Source: VRUE01 sp044867645 (GTDB taxonomy: Bacteria > Actinomycetota > Thermoleophilia > Solirubrobacterales > 70-9). From it: 64,000 bases of DNA. Shown one piece after another: positions 1 to 9,314 of the stretch. Location: assembly GCA_044867645.1 (NCBI GenBank), contig JBIOVI010000037.1, forward strand, positions 62,001 through 126,000, written 5' to 3'. Under the pieces are notes generated by a model. It saw only the letters and a program-made list of their open reading frames with translations, did not search any database and was not told the origin of the DNA. The position numbers and the translations under genes were made by a program. How positions within the stretch are numbered: the stretch's first letter is position 1; every line of letters begins with the position of its first letter.

Positions 1-1
1 G

Positions 2-337
2 GAGGTCCAGCCCGAGCGGCTCACCCTGATCGGACACTCGCACGTCTCGCTCTTCTTCACGCGCCCCTCTGGCGAGGGGAAGAGGCACGACGTCCGCGGT
101 GCCCAGTCGAGCGACGACACCCTGCTCGACCTCGGCGAGGGCTGCTGGCTGGTCAATCCGGGCAGCGTCGGCCAGCCGCGCGACGGCGATCCACGTGCGG
201 CCTGGCTGGAGCTCGACATAGACGAGCAGACCGCGCGCTTTCACCGCGTTGATTACGACATCGATCGGGCGGCCGCATCGATCGCCGCCGCCGGGCTGCC
301 ACACCGGCTCGCCGACCGGCTCCATGTCGGCTCATGA
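2..337 (+). CDS. Metallophosphoesterase, C-terminal part (5' end outside window)
   Basis: The open frame enters at base 2 and stops at TGA 335-337. The 111 visible residues contain IGHSHVSLFF and NPGSVGQPRDGDPRAAW, which match the GHTH and NPGS(V/T)GQPR blocks that close the metal site in YfcE/ApaH-like calcineurin phosphoesterases. These enzymes hydrolyse phosphomonoesters, phosphodiesters or dinucleoside polyphosphates; the substrate cannot be told from this piece. The N-terminal DxH and GNHD motifs lie outside the window. The stop overlaps the start of the next gene by 4 bases (ATGA), so the two are probably translationally coupled. Confidence 0.8.
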   Translation, partial: EVQPERLTLIGHSHVSLFFTRPSGEGKRHDVRGAQSSDDTLLDLGEGCWLVNPGSVGQPRDGDPRAAWLELDIDEQTARFHRVDYDIDRAAASIAAAGLPHRLADRLHVGS

Positions 338-972
338 CGCTCAGTTGCAGGGCAAATCCGCCCCGGAGACCGTTCTCTAGACTCGGCCTGGTGCCTCGCT
401 TGCCCGCTCCCCTGCTCGCCTTTGCACTGGTCGTCTCCGCCCTCACCCTGACTTCGTGCGGCGGCGAGGACGCTCGACTTCTGCCCGGCGAGACGGCGCG
501 GGAGATCACCGCCAACCTCGACACGGTCCAGCAGCTCTCCGACGAAGGCGATTGCGTCGGGGCCGAAAGCGCCGCCCAGCAGGTCGGCGAACAGATCGAA
601 GCGCTCGCGGGCGTCGACGCGAGGCTGAAGCGTGGACTTGAAGTGGGTGCGACGCGGCTCAACGAAGTGATCGCCACCTGCGAAGAAGCGACGAGCGAAG
701 CGATCTCCCCCGCGGTGGTCCCCAGCGAAACCGAAAGCAGCGAAGAAGCTCCAGAGGAAAAGAAGGGGAAGAAGGAAAAGGAGAAGCCGAAGGAAGAAAA
801 GCCCGCGCCGCCGGAAACGCCAGCTGCTCCACCCTCGCTGCCACCGCAGGCGAAAGGCGAAGGGAAAGGCCTCGAAGATGAAGGCGGGCCGCCTGCCAGC
901 GACGAAGAAAGCTCCGAGGAAGGCCCCTCCGGCGGAGTTGGCCCCGGTGCCCCAGCCGGCGAAGGCGAATGA
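334..972 (+). CDS. Putative lipoprotein with acidic, low-complexity C-terminus
   Basis: 212 residues. A hydrophobic stretch (about residues 23-40) ends in the lipobox LTSC followed by GGE, so it should be a lipid-anchored exported protein. A helical cysteine-containing part of about 90 residues follows, then a tail of Glu/Lys/Pro/Gly repeats (from about residue 115) that is probably disordered. A start at ATG 334 gives a long n-region; GTG 391 would shorten it and keep the lipobox. It overlaps the upstream phosphoesterase and the downstream kinase by 4 bases each, so the three are probably one operon; this protein could be an extracytoplasmic partner of the kinase, which is inference. I recognise no named family. 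Confidence 0.72.
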   Translation: MTLSCRANPPRRPFSRLGLVPRLPAPLLAFALVVSALTLTSCGGEDARLLPGETAREITANLDTVQQLSDEGDCVGAESAAQQVGEQIEALAGVDARLKRGLEVGATRLNEVIATCEEATSEAISPAVVPSETESSEEAPEEKKGKKEKEKPKEEKPAPPETPAAPPSLPPQAKGEGKGLEDEGGPPASDEESSEEGPSGGVGPGAPAGEGE

Positions 973-2189
973 TGGAGGCGGGAACTCTCTCCGGTCGTTA
1001 CGAACTGGGCGACCGGCTCGGCTCGGGCGGAATGTCCAACGTCTATCGCGCCACCGATCTGATCCTCGAGCGCACCGTCGCGGTCAAGATCCTCGCCGAG
1101 CACCTCTCCGACGACGAGCGCTTCGTCGCCCGCTTCCGCCGCGAGGCGCTGGCGGTCGCCAAGCTGATTCACCCCAACATCGTCCAGGTCTACGACACCG
1201 GCATCGACGAGGGGCGCCACTACATCGTCATGGAGTACGTCGAGGGCCGCTCCGGGGCACAGATCCTGCAACGGCAGGGAGCGCTCGAGCCCGAGACCGC
1301 CGCGGAGGGGGGGATCCAGGCCTGCGCAGGCCTCGACTACGCCCACCGGCGCGGGATCATCCATCGCGACGTCAAGCCCGGCAACCTGATGATCGTCGGC
1401 GGTCCCGTCGGCGGCGGCGCGATGACCGTGAAACTGACCGATTTCGGGATCGCCCGGGCGATCGAACAGACTCGGATCACCCAGGTCGGCTCGGTGGTCG
1501 GAACCGCCGCCTACCTGGCGCCGGAGCAGGTACGCGGCGAGGAGGCCACCCCGGCGACCGACGTCTACGCGCTCGGCGTCGTCCTCTATCAATTCCTCAC
1601 CGGTAGGTTGCCGTACGAGGGATCGAGCCTCGCCGAGCTCGCGGTGCGTCAGCAGAACGAGCAGCCGCTCGCGCCCAGCACCTACAACGACGCGGTGCCG
1701 GAGCCCCTCGGCGGCGCCGTTCTGCGCGCCCTGGAAGGCGACACGGCGAGGCGCTACGCCAGCGCCGACGAGCTGGCCGGCGGCCTGCAGCTGGGCCTGC
1801 AGGGCGAGAACGTGACCTTGCCGCCCGACGAGGGGACGACCCACCTCCTCGAGGAAGAGGCCAAGACGCGGCGGCTCGAACAGACCGAGCGCACCGAGCT
1901 CCGCCCCGCCTCGCCGAGCCGGCGTCCGGAGCCGCGCATGCCACCGCCAGTCCCACCGCGACCAGCTGCGCCGGGCCCGGTCGCGGCGCCGAGGCGAGGC
2001 GCCTTCTCCCGCTTCGCTCGCTTCGTCATGGCGGCAGTTGCCTTGGTCCTGATCGCTGCTGCGGTCGCCGCTGCCGTCATCGTCGCAACCGACAAGGCAA
2101 CTGGAGTACACGCCAGGGAAGTGGCGGGCGACACCGTCGACCAAGTGGTCGAAGAAGTGAAGGAACTGGTCAAGAAGAACACCGAATAG
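969..2189 (+). CDS. Membrane-anchored Ser/Thr protein kinase (PknB-like, no PASTA)
   Basis: 406 residues. Hanks-type kinase domain at about residues 10-270: glycine loop GSGGMSNV (18-25), VAVK Lys40, catalytic loop HRDVKPGN with Asp134, and DFG at 158-160 followed by an activation segment and APE-like LAPEQ. All catalytic residues are present, so an active kinase is expected. A Pro-rich linker leads to a single transmembrane helix near residues 352-378 and only about 27 residues outside, with no PASTA repeats, so it does not sense muropeptides in the PknB/StkP way. Substrates are unknown. The ATGA overlap with the lipoprotein gene makes that protein a candidate extracellular partner. Confidence 0.93.
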   Translation: MMEAGTLSGRYELGDRLGSGGMSNVYRATDLILERTVAVKILAEHLSDDERFVARFRREALAVAKLIHPNIVQVYDTGIDEGRHYIVMEYVEGRSGAQILQRQGALEPETAAEGGIQACAGLDYAHRRGIIHRDVKPGNLMIVGGPVGGGAMTVKLTDFGIARAIEQTRITQVGSVVGTAAYLAPEQVRGEEATPATDVYALGVVLYQFLTGRLPYEGSSLAELAVRQQNEQPLAPSTYNDAVPEPLGGAVLRALEGDTARRYASADELAGGLQLGLQGENVTLPPDEGTTHLLEEEAKTRRLEQTERTELRPASPSRRPEPRMPPPVPPRPAAPGPVAAPRRGAFSRFARFVMAAVALVLIAAAVAAAVIVATDKATGVHAREVAGDTVDQVVEEVKELVKKNTE

Positions 2190-2197
2190 GCCTCAGC

Positions 2198-2229
2198 GGT
2201 GAGGGGGTGGGGTTCCCCACCCCCTCACC
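2198..2229. terminator. Bidirectional hairpin between convergent kinase and tgt genes
   Basis: A perfect 15-bp inverted repeat (arms 2198-2212 and 2215-2229) with a 2-base centre lies just after the kinase stop and overlaps the last codon and stop of tgt. There is no T-run on either side, so termination strength is uncertain, but position and stability fit a shared terminator. Confidence 0.7.
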
Positions 2230-3433
2230 CAGACGCCTCCCAGGGAGCAGCGCCCTCCAGAACCGAGGCTGAGTAGGAGCTGAAGGTTCCGGCGCCGATC
2301 GCAGTACGGGCGTGGGTGACCAGCTCGTTCATGAAGGTGAGGTTGTGGAGGCAGAGGAGGCGGACGGCGGTCAGCTCCTCGGCGCGCGAGAGGTAGCTGA
2401 GGTAGTCGCGGTCGTGATGGCGGCAGGCCGGACAGGGGCAGCCCGTGACGATCGGGTTGCGATCCCCCTCCCAGCCCGCCCTGCGCAGGTCGAGGCGGAA
2501 ACGACTGTCCGGATCCGGGACGAGGGCGGTGCCGTGGCGAGCGAGGCGGGTCGGGATCGCGCAATCGAAGACGTCGAGCCCAAGCGCGATGCCGGAGAGT
2601 AGGTCGTCGACGTCGCCGATCCCGAGCAGGTGCTTCGGCGCCTCCGTCGGAAGCAGCGGCGCCGTCATCTCCAGCACCCCCTGCATCTCCGCCTTGTCTC
2701 GCCCCAGCGTGCCGCCGATCGCGATCCCGTCCACGCCAGCCTCCGATACCGCCTGCGCCGACACCCGCCGCAGGTCCTCGTGGACGCCGCCCTGGACAAT
2801 GCCGAAGACTGCCTGCCGCGCGGGGCCGTTTGCCTCGTGCCAGTCCAGGCAACGAGTCAGCCAGCGGTGGGTGCGCTCCATCGAGCGGGCGGTGTAGTCG
2901 CGATCGGCGTGGTACGGCGTGCACTCGTCGAAGACCAGCGCGATGTCCGACCCCAGCTTCGCCTGCACCTCCATCGAAACCTCGGGCGAGATGAACAGCG
3001 CCTGCCCATCCTTGTAGGACTTGAAGCGCACACCCTCCTCGCCAATGGAAACCACCGACCCATGGTCTCCACCCGGCCGACCCTTGCCCTTCACCTCATC
3101 GGCCACTCCGCCGTGGGCCAAAGAGAACACCTGAAACCCACCCGAATCGGTGATCAGCGCCCCGTCCCACCCCATGAACCCATGCAGCCCACCGGCATCG
3201 GCGATCCGATCCGGGCCTGGCGAGACGAACAAGTGGTACGTGTTCCCCAGGATCAGCTGGTAGCCCATATCGGCTACCTCGCGAGACTCCAATCCGCGCA
3301 CGGTCGCCTTGGTGGCGAGGGGGATGAAGGCAGGCGTTTGGACTTCCCCATGCGCCGTATGAAGCACCCCAGCTCGAGCGCTCCCATCCCGCGCCTCGAT
3401 CTGGAACCTCACCCTCTCCGGCTCGTACCTCAT
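2225..3433 (-). CDS. tgt: tRNA-guanine (queuine) transglycosylase
   Basis: 402 residues, close to the usual 370-390. It exchanges G34 of GUN-anticodon tRNAs for the queuosine precursor preQ1. Landmarks are all present: substrate-pocket Asp96 in ITDSGGFQVF, GIVQGG (211-216), the nucleophile Asp290 in DVFDCAIPTR, and the structural zinc site Cys332, Cys334, Cys337 and His363. The start ATG lacks a clear Shine-Dalgarno sequence. No other queuosine genes (queA, queC-G) are in the window. It lies downstream of gpmI in the same direction, but a hairpin at the gpmI stop and a 118-bp gap suggest its own promoter. Confidence 0.95.
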   Translation of the reverse strand: MRYEPERVRFQIEARDGSARAGVLHTAHGEVQTPAFIPLATKATVRGLESREVADMGYQLILGNTYHLFVSPGPDRIADAGGLHGFMGWDGALITDSGGFQVFSLAHGGVADEVKGKGRPGGDHGSVVSIGEEGVRFKSYKDGQALFISPEVSMEVQAKLGSDIALVFDECTPYHADRDYTARSMERTHRWLTRCLDWHEANGPARQAVFGIVQGGVHEDLRRVSAQAVSEAGVDGIAIGGTLGRDKAEMQGVLEMTAPLLPTEAPKHLLGIGDVDDLLSGIALGLDVFDCAIPTRLARHGTALVPDPDSRFRLDLRRAGWEGDRNPIVTGCPCPACRHHDRDYLSYLSRAEELTAVRLLCLHNLTFMNELVTHARTAIGAGTFSSYSASVLEGAAPWEASG

Positions 3434-3531
3434 CGGAGGGGAACGCTGTCGATGAGAGGGCCGGTGAGCGCTCTGACAGTGTCTCCCCCCAGCACCGCGG
3501 AGTGATTCCTGCGCCGAAGGCGCACTCGACT

Positions 3532-3552
3532 AACCCCGCCTCCGGCGGGGTT
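3532..3552 (-). terminator. Hairpin at the end of the glycolytic operon
   Basis: Inverted repeat with 9-bp arms (3532-3540 and 3544-3552) and a TCC loop, GC-rich with AA/TT at the base. It begins at the TAA stop of gpmI and would end the gap-pgk-tpiA-gpmI transcript. There is no long U-run on the minus strand. Confidence 0.6.
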
Positions 3553-5096
3553 TAGGCACTGGCAGAGTGGTCACCGGCCCTCTCAATCAACGACTTTCCA
3601 GTCATCGCTTCGGGCTGGGGGATACCGAGTAGCTGCAGCGCGGTCGGCGCAACGTCGGCGAGGATGCCCCGCTCGCGCAGGTGGAGACCGTCGACAGTGA
3701 CGATCAGCGGCACGGGGTTGAGCGAGTGGGCGGTGTTGGGCGAGCCGTCGGGCTCGAGCATGTGGTCGCAGTTGCCGTGATCGGCGGTGACGATGCAAGC
3801 GCCGCCGCTGCGCTCGACCGCCGCGACGACGTCATCGAGGCAGCCGTCGACCTCCTCGACCGCCTTCACCGCCGCCGGGATGACTCCGGTGTGGCCGACC
3901 ATGTCGGGGTTAGCGAAGTTGACGATCCCGAAGCGGTGGTCCGTCTCCGACCAGCGCGAGACGAACGAGTCGGCGGCGGCGCGAGCGCTCATCTGCGGCT
4001 TGTGGTCGTAGGTCGGCACGTCGCGGGGCGAGTCGACCAAGCAGCGCTCCTCCCCCTCCCACTCCTCCTCGCGGCCGCCGTTGAAGAAGTAGGTGACGTG
4101 CGCGTACTTCTCGGTCTCCGCGACGTGGAGCTGGCGCCCGCCGGCTGCCGAGACGACCTCGGCCAGGGTCGTCTTCGGGCGCGCCTCGGAGAAGGCGACC
4201 GGGTAGGGCCACCCCTTGCGGTACTCGGTCATCGTCGTCAGGTCGAGGAGGGGGCCGCTGCGTGGGAACTCGTCGAAGTCGGGATCGGCGAGGGCGCGGG
4301 TCATCTGCCGGGCGCGGTCGGGCCGGAAGTTGATGAAGATCCCCACGTCGCCCGCCGCGACCCCGTCGTAGTCGCCGATCGTCGTCGGCAGGACGAACTC
4401 GTCGGTCTCGCCCCGCTCGTAGGACGCCTCGATCGCCTCGGCGGCGCTCGCCGCCTGCAGTCCCCGCGCGTGGACGATCGCGTCGTAGGCGAGCTTGGTC
4501 CGCTCCCAGCGCGTGTCGCGGTCCATCGCGTAGTAGCGGCCGCTCACCGTGGCGACGCGCCCTGCCTGGCGCAGCCAGCGCTCGAGCTCTTCGAGATAGC
4601 CGCGCCCACCCTGGGGCAGCGTGTCGCGACCGTCGCTGAAGGCATGGAAGACGACGTCGGGGACGCCCTCCTGCGAAGCGAGCTCGATCGTCGCCTCGAT
4701 GTGCTCCCAGCCGGAATGGACGCCGCCGTCGGAGACGAGGCCGAGTAGGTGGAGGCGACCGCGCGGGCTGCGGCGAGCGCGGTCGCAGGCGGCAAGCAGC
4801 GCTTCGTTTTCGAAGAAGCTGCCGTCGGCGATCGCGTCGTCGATCCGGGCGAGGTCCTGCTTGACGATCGCGCCGGCGCCAAGATTGAGATGGCCGACCT
4901 CGGAGTTGCCCATCTGCCCGTCGGGCAGGCCGACATCGCGACCCTGGGCGGAGAGCTGCGTGTGTGGGAACTGGTCCCACAACCGGTCGAAGACCGGCGT
5001 CTTCGCCAGGGAGATCGCGTTGCCGGGGCCGGGCTCAGCGAGCCCCCAGCCATCGAGGATGATCAGCGCCAGCGAGGGGACAGTTGGCGTCGCCAA
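3552..5096 (-). CDS. gpmI: 2,3-bisphosphoglycerate-independent phosphoglycerate mutase
   Basis: 514 residues from a TTG start, the normal length for GpmI. It interconverts 3- and 2-phosphoglycerate with two Mn2+ ions through a phosphoserine intermediate. Visible motifs: ILDGWG at the N-terminus, GNSEVGHLNLGAG with the nucleophilic serine, SDGGVHS, HAFSDGRDT, NFRPDRARQ and the late metal motif TADHGNCD. The open frame runs on upstream through tpiA, but homology begins at PSLALIILDGWG. The only sensible start is TTG 5094-5096, one base after the tpiA stop, with a weak GAGG 12 bases ahead. Last gene of the gap-pgk-tpiA-gpmI operon. Confidence 0.95.
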   Translation of the reverse strand: MATPTVPSLALIILDGWGLAEPGPGNAISLAKTPVFDRLWDQFPHTQLSAQGRDVGLPDGQMGNSEVGHLNLGAGAIVKQDLARIDDAIADGSFFENEALLAACDRARRSPRGRLHLLGLVSDGGVHSGWEHIEATIELASQEGVPDVVFHAFSDGRDTLPQGGRGYLEELERWLRQAGRVATVSGRYYAMDRDTRWERTKLAYDAIVHARGLQAASAAEAIEASYERGETDEFVLPTTIGDYDGVAAGDVGIFINFRPDRARQMTRALADPDFDEFPRSGPLLDLTTMTEYRKGWPYPVAFSEARPKTTLAEVVSAAGGRQLHVAETEKYAHVTYFFNGGREEEWEGEERCLVDSPRDVPTYDHKPQMSARAAADSFVSRWSETDHRFGIVNFANPDMVGHTGVIPAAVKAVEEVDGCLDDVVAAVERSGGACIVTADHGNCDHMLEPDGSPNTAHSLNPVPLIVTVDGLHLRERGILADVAPTALQLLGIPQPEAMTGKSLIERAGDHSASA

Positions 5097-5097
5097 G

Positions 5098-5850
5098 CTA
5101 GTTCGCTGCCTCGACAATCGCGGCGAAATCTTCCGCGTCCAAGCTGGCGCCGCCGACCAGCGCGCCGTCGATGTCGGCCTGCGCCAGCAGCTCCGCCGCG
5201 TTGTCTGGCTTGACCGAGCCGCCGTAGAGGATCCGCACCGCGTCGGCTTCCGCGCCTCGTCCGCGCAGCGCGTCGCGGATGAATGCGCACGCATCCTGTG
5301 CCTGCTCCGGGGTGGCGGTGCGGCCGGTCCCGATCGCCCAGATCGGCTCGTAAGCGACAACCACCTCCGCCAGCCGGGCGGAGTCCACCGCGGCCAGGTC
5401 GGCCTGCAGCTGGCGCTCCAGCACGGCCTCGGTCTGGTCCGCGTCGCGCGCCTCCTCGCTCTCGCCGACGCAGAGGATCGGCTCCAGGCCGGCCGCGAGC
5501 GCGGCCGGCACCTTGCGGGCCAGCGCCTCGTCGGTCTCGTTGAAGTACTGGCGGCGCTCGGAATGGCCCAACACCACCGCCTCGACGTCGAGCTCGACCA
5601 GCATCGGCGCCGATACCTCACCGGTGAAAGCGCCCGCGTCCTCCTCGTGCATGTTCTGCGCGGCGACCTTGACGGCGGTCCCGTAGCGACGCTCGACCAC
5701 CGCGGTGAGCGCAGTGAACGGCGGGCAGATGACGACATCGTGCTGGGTGGCGGCGATCCGGGGCAGCAGCGCGTCGACGAACTCGGCCGCCTCGGCGACC
5801 GTCTTGTGCATCTTCCAGTTGGCAGCGATGTACGGGGTTCGATCAGGCAT
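5098..5850 (-). CDS. tpiA: Triosephosphate isomerase
   Basis: 250 residues, the normal family length. It interconverts dihydroxyacetone phosphate and glyceraldehyde 3-phosphate. Active-site pieces are intact: ANWKMHKT with the catalytic Lys near residue 12, LGHSERRQYF with the electrophilic His, AYEPIWAIGTG with the catalytic Glu, and the phosphate-binding LYGGSVKP. The ATG overlaps the end of pgk by 8 bases and the stop is followed after one base by the gpmI start, so translation is probably coupled through the operon. Confidence 0.97.
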   Translation of the reverse strand: MPDRTPYIAANWKMHKTVAEAAEFVDALLPRIAATQHDVVICPPFTALTAVVERRYGTAVKVAAQNMHEEDAGAFTGEVSAPMLVELDVEAVVLGHSERRQYFNETDEALARKVPAALAAGLEPILCVGESEEARDADQTEAVLERQLQADLAAVDSARLAEVVVAYEPIWAIGTGRTATPEQAQDACAFIRDALRGRGAEADAVRILYGGSVKPDNAAELLAQADIDGALVGGASLDAEDFAAIVEAAN

Positions 5851-7030
5851 CGTCTAAGGCCTCCACTCCCGGCAGCTTCTTTCCCTCCAGCAGCTCCAAC
5901 GACGCTCCTCCTCCGGTCGACACCCAATCCACCTTCTCAGCCAGCCCGAACTGGTGCAGCGCGGCGACCGAGTCGCCACCGCCGACAACCGTCGTGCCCG
6001 GCGCCGCGGCGACCGCCTCGGCGACGGCGCGGGTTCCGGCGGCGAACGGCTCCAGCTCGAAGGCCCCCATCGGTCCGTTCCAGAGCACGGTGCCCGCGGG
6101 GGCGATCGCCTCGGCGTAGGCCGCGGCGGTGCGCGGCCCGATGTCGAGCCCCATCCAGCCGTCGGGCACCTCGACTCCGTCGCTCTCACGCCTCGCAGTT
6201 GCGGCGTCGAAACTCTCGCCGAGAACCAGGTCGACCGGCAGCATCAGCTCGCAATCGGAGCCCTCGGCCCGCTGCAGCGCCTCCTCTGCCAGCTTCACGC
6301 CCTCCTCCTCGACCAGCGAGTCGCCGGTCGCGATCCCCTGGGCGCGGAAGAAGCTGAAGCACATCGCGCCGCCGATCAGGATGCGGTCGGCGATCTCGAG
6401 AAAACGGTCGATGACGCCGACCTTGTCGGAGACCTTGGCCCCGCCGAGGACGACGACGAGCGGTGACGCCGGCGACTCGACAACCCGGGTCAGCTCTTCC
6501 ACCTCCCGTTCCAGCAGCAGGCCGGCGTAGGCTGGCAGCCGATGCGCGACTCCCTCGGTGCTGGCGTGGGCCCGGTGGGCGGCGCCGAAGGCGTCGTTGA
6601 CGTAGAGGTCGGCGAGCGCCGCCAGTGCGCCAGCCAGCTCCGGGTCGTTCTTCGTCTCACCCGGCTCGAAGCGCACGTTCTCCAACAGCAGCAGGTCGCC
6701 CGGGCTCAACCCGGCGGACATCGTCTCGACGTCCTCGCCGACGACCGCCGGCGCCTGCTTCACCCCTACTCCCAGCAACTCGGCCAGACGCTCCCCGACC
6801 GGACGCATCGAGAGCGCCGGATCGGGATCACCTTTGGGTCGGCCCAGGTGGGAGACCAGGATCGCCGCCGCGCCGCGTTCGCGCAGCAGCTCGATCGTGG
6901 GCAGGGCAGCGCGAATTCGGGTGTCGTCGGCGACGCGCCCGCCGTCGAGCGGCACGTTGAAGTCAACCCGGACGAGGACCCGTTTGCCGGCGACCTCGGC
7001 GTCCCGGACGCTCAGCTTGGAGAAGCTCAC
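5843..7030 (-). CDS. pgk: Phosphoglycerate kinase
   Basis: 395 residues from GTG 7028-7030, which has a GGGAGG Shine-Dalgarno 5 bases upstream and gives the usual length; a longer open frame to 7117 runs into gap and is rejected. It makes ATP from 1,3-bisphosphoglycerate and ADP. Motifs: RVLVRVDFNVPLD, SHLGRPKG, LLLENVRFEPGE, VLGGAKVSDK and the C-terminal GGGDSVAAL with STGGGASLELLEG. It sits 19 bases after gap. Confidence 0.97.
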   Translation of the reverse strand: MSFSKLSVRDAEVAGKRVLVRVDFNVPLDGGRVADDTRIRAALPTIELLRERGAAAILVSHLGRPKGDPDPALSMRPVGERLAELLGVGVKQAPAVVGEDVETMSAGLSPGDLLLLENVRFEPGETKNDPELAGALAALADLYVNDAFGAAHRAHASTEGVAHRLPAYAGLLLEREVEELTRVVESPASPLVVVLGGAKVSDKVGVIDRFLEIADRILIGGAMCFSFFRAQGIATGDSLVEEEGVKLAEEALQRAEGSDCELMLPVDLVLGESFDAATARRESDGVEVPDGWMGLDIGPRTAAAYAEAIAPAGTVLWNGPMGAFELEPFAAGTRAVAEAVAAAPGTTVVGGGDSVAALHQFGLAEKVDWVSTGGGASLELLEGKKLPGVEALDDA

Positions 7031-7049
7031 CGCGCCCTCCCGGCGGCGC

Positions 7050-8051
<1,002 letters not shown>

Positions 8052-8092
8052 GAAGTCAATTCCTCCTCGAGTCGATGCTTCTTGTCCTGACG

Positions 8093-8455
8093 TTAGTCAC
8101 TGCCGATCGTCACCTCGATTTCATACCCGTCGGGGTCACGCAGGAACGCTGAATAGGAGCCGGAGCCGTAAGAGCTCCGCTCGCCTGGCTCGCCAACGGG
8201 ATCGCCACCGGCTGCCACCCCCTGCTCCCACGCCGCCTTGACCGCGACAATCCCCAGCCCCGAGAAGCTGAGCAGGCCGAAGCCGGGCTTGGCCGGGTGG
8301 TGCGCCGAGATGAAGAAAACCGGTTTGGCGATCCCCCAGCCGATCGTCTCGTCCTCCTCGAAATGGCGCCGCCAGCCCAGCGGCGCGAGCAGCGCGTCGT
8401 AGAAGGACGCGCTCCGCTCGAGGTCGGAGACCTCTAGAAGAACATGGTGCAACAT
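8093..8455 (-). CDS. Glyoxalase/bleomycin-resistance (VOC) family protein
   Basis: 120 residues from ATG 8453-8455, the size of a single VOC module. The N-terminal MLHHVLLEVSDLERSASFY and the C-terminal FLRDPDGYEIEVT are typical of the paired beta-alpha-beta-beta-beta units that bind a metal; His near the N-terminus and Glu in GYEIEV are probable ligands. Dioxygenases, glyoxalases and drug-binding proteins share this fold, so the substrate is unknown. It lies 41 bp upstream of gap on the same strand and could be cotranscribed. A longer reading frame to 8737 lacks homology and is not used. Confidence 0.85.
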   Translation of the reverse strand: MLHHVLLEVSDLERSASFYDALLAPLGWRRHFEEDETIGWGIAKPVFFISAHHPAKPGFGLLSFSGLGIVAVKAAWEQGVAAGGDPVGEPGERSSYGSGSYSAFLRDPDGYEIEVTIGSD

Positions 8456-8552
8456 CGGGCTGGGGAGGCTATACGGGCGCCACGATGCCGGTCGGCCGGC
8501 CGCAGCGACGAGGGTGCGATTGCACCTATATCGGGGTGAATGCAACCCCTCG

Positions 8553-9314
8553 TCAGCCGCTGCGCGGGGTCCAACGGAAGTAACGCACGGCGAGCAGCAA
8601 ACCGACCACACCCCAGACGGCGACCACGGCGAGGTTGTCCCAGGAGACAGCGGCGCCTCCGGTCGGCACGTAAGCCTCGAAGAAGGCCTCGAAGAAGTGG
8701 CGGATCGGGAAGGCGTCGGCGAAGTGGATGACGCCACTGGGCAGCTGGTCGTCGGGGATGAAGACCCCCGAGAGGAAGTAGAGCGGCAGCAGCAACGCGT
8801 TGACGATCGGCGCCGCAGCGTCCTGGGACGGAATCGCCGCGGTCAGGGCAATGCCAAGACAGCAGAAGGCGGCGGCACCGACGACCAAGGTCAGCACGAT
8901 CGCCGGCAGCTGCTCCCACGGGATCGCGACGCCATAGGCGAGGCGGCCGATCGCGGCGATCAGCGCCATCATCAACAGCGCGACGACGATCGAGTTGCCG
9001 ATCCGCCCAGCGATGAAGACCCAAGGTGGCATCGGCGTGCCGCGCCCCCGCTTCAGCCGCCCGTCCTCGCGGGCGATTACCAGGGACATCGCCAGCGACT
9101 GCATCGTCGCCGAGATCACCGAGAGGGTGATGATCGCCGGCACGTAGTAGGCGGTCGTCTCGATCCCACCGCGGACATCGACGGTCTGGTCGCCGAAGAC
9201 GGTGGCGAAGATCAGCAGCAGGATGACCGGGAAGGCGACCGTGAAGAAGACCGAGGCGGGGTTGCGCCAGAAGACCTTCTGGTCGTAGCGGAACTGATGC
9301 AGGACGAGGCTCAT
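8553..9314 (-). CDS. ABC-2 type exporter permease
   Basis: 253 residues with about six hydrophobic segments, beginning with HQFRYDQKVFWRNPASVFFTVAFP, the usual N-terminal cytoplasmic helix of ABC-2 permeases, and holding a conserved FLSGVFIPDDQLP loop before the last helices. It forms the membrane part of an exporter with the ATPase encoded just upstream (4-base ATGA overlap). Families of this kind export drugs, lipids or polysaccharides; the substrate cannot be inferred. The pair occupies the place between rapZ and gap where yvcK and whiA commonly sit in related genomes. Confidence 0.9.
   Translation of the reverse strand: MSLVLHQFRYDQKVFWRNPASVFFTVAFPVILLLIFATVFGDQTVDVRGGIETTAYYVPAIITLSVISATMQSLAMSLVIAREDGRLKRGRGTPMPPWVFIAGRIGNSIVVALLMMALIAAIGRLAYGVAIPWEQLPAIVLTLVVGAAAFCCLGIALTAAIPSQDAAAPIVNALLLPLYFLSGVFIPDDQLPSGVIHFADAFPIRHFFEAFFEAYVPTGGAAVSWDNLAVVAVWGVVGLLLAVRYFRWTPRSG

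Noticed and set aside
153..2144. 663-residue minus-strand open frame opposite the kinase
   Set aside because: Antisense to a kinase with all catalytic residues; low-complexity composition.
5097..5927. Upstream extension of the gpmI frame over tpiA
   Set aside because: Composition is that of a shadow frame; GpmI homology starts at the TTG at 5096.
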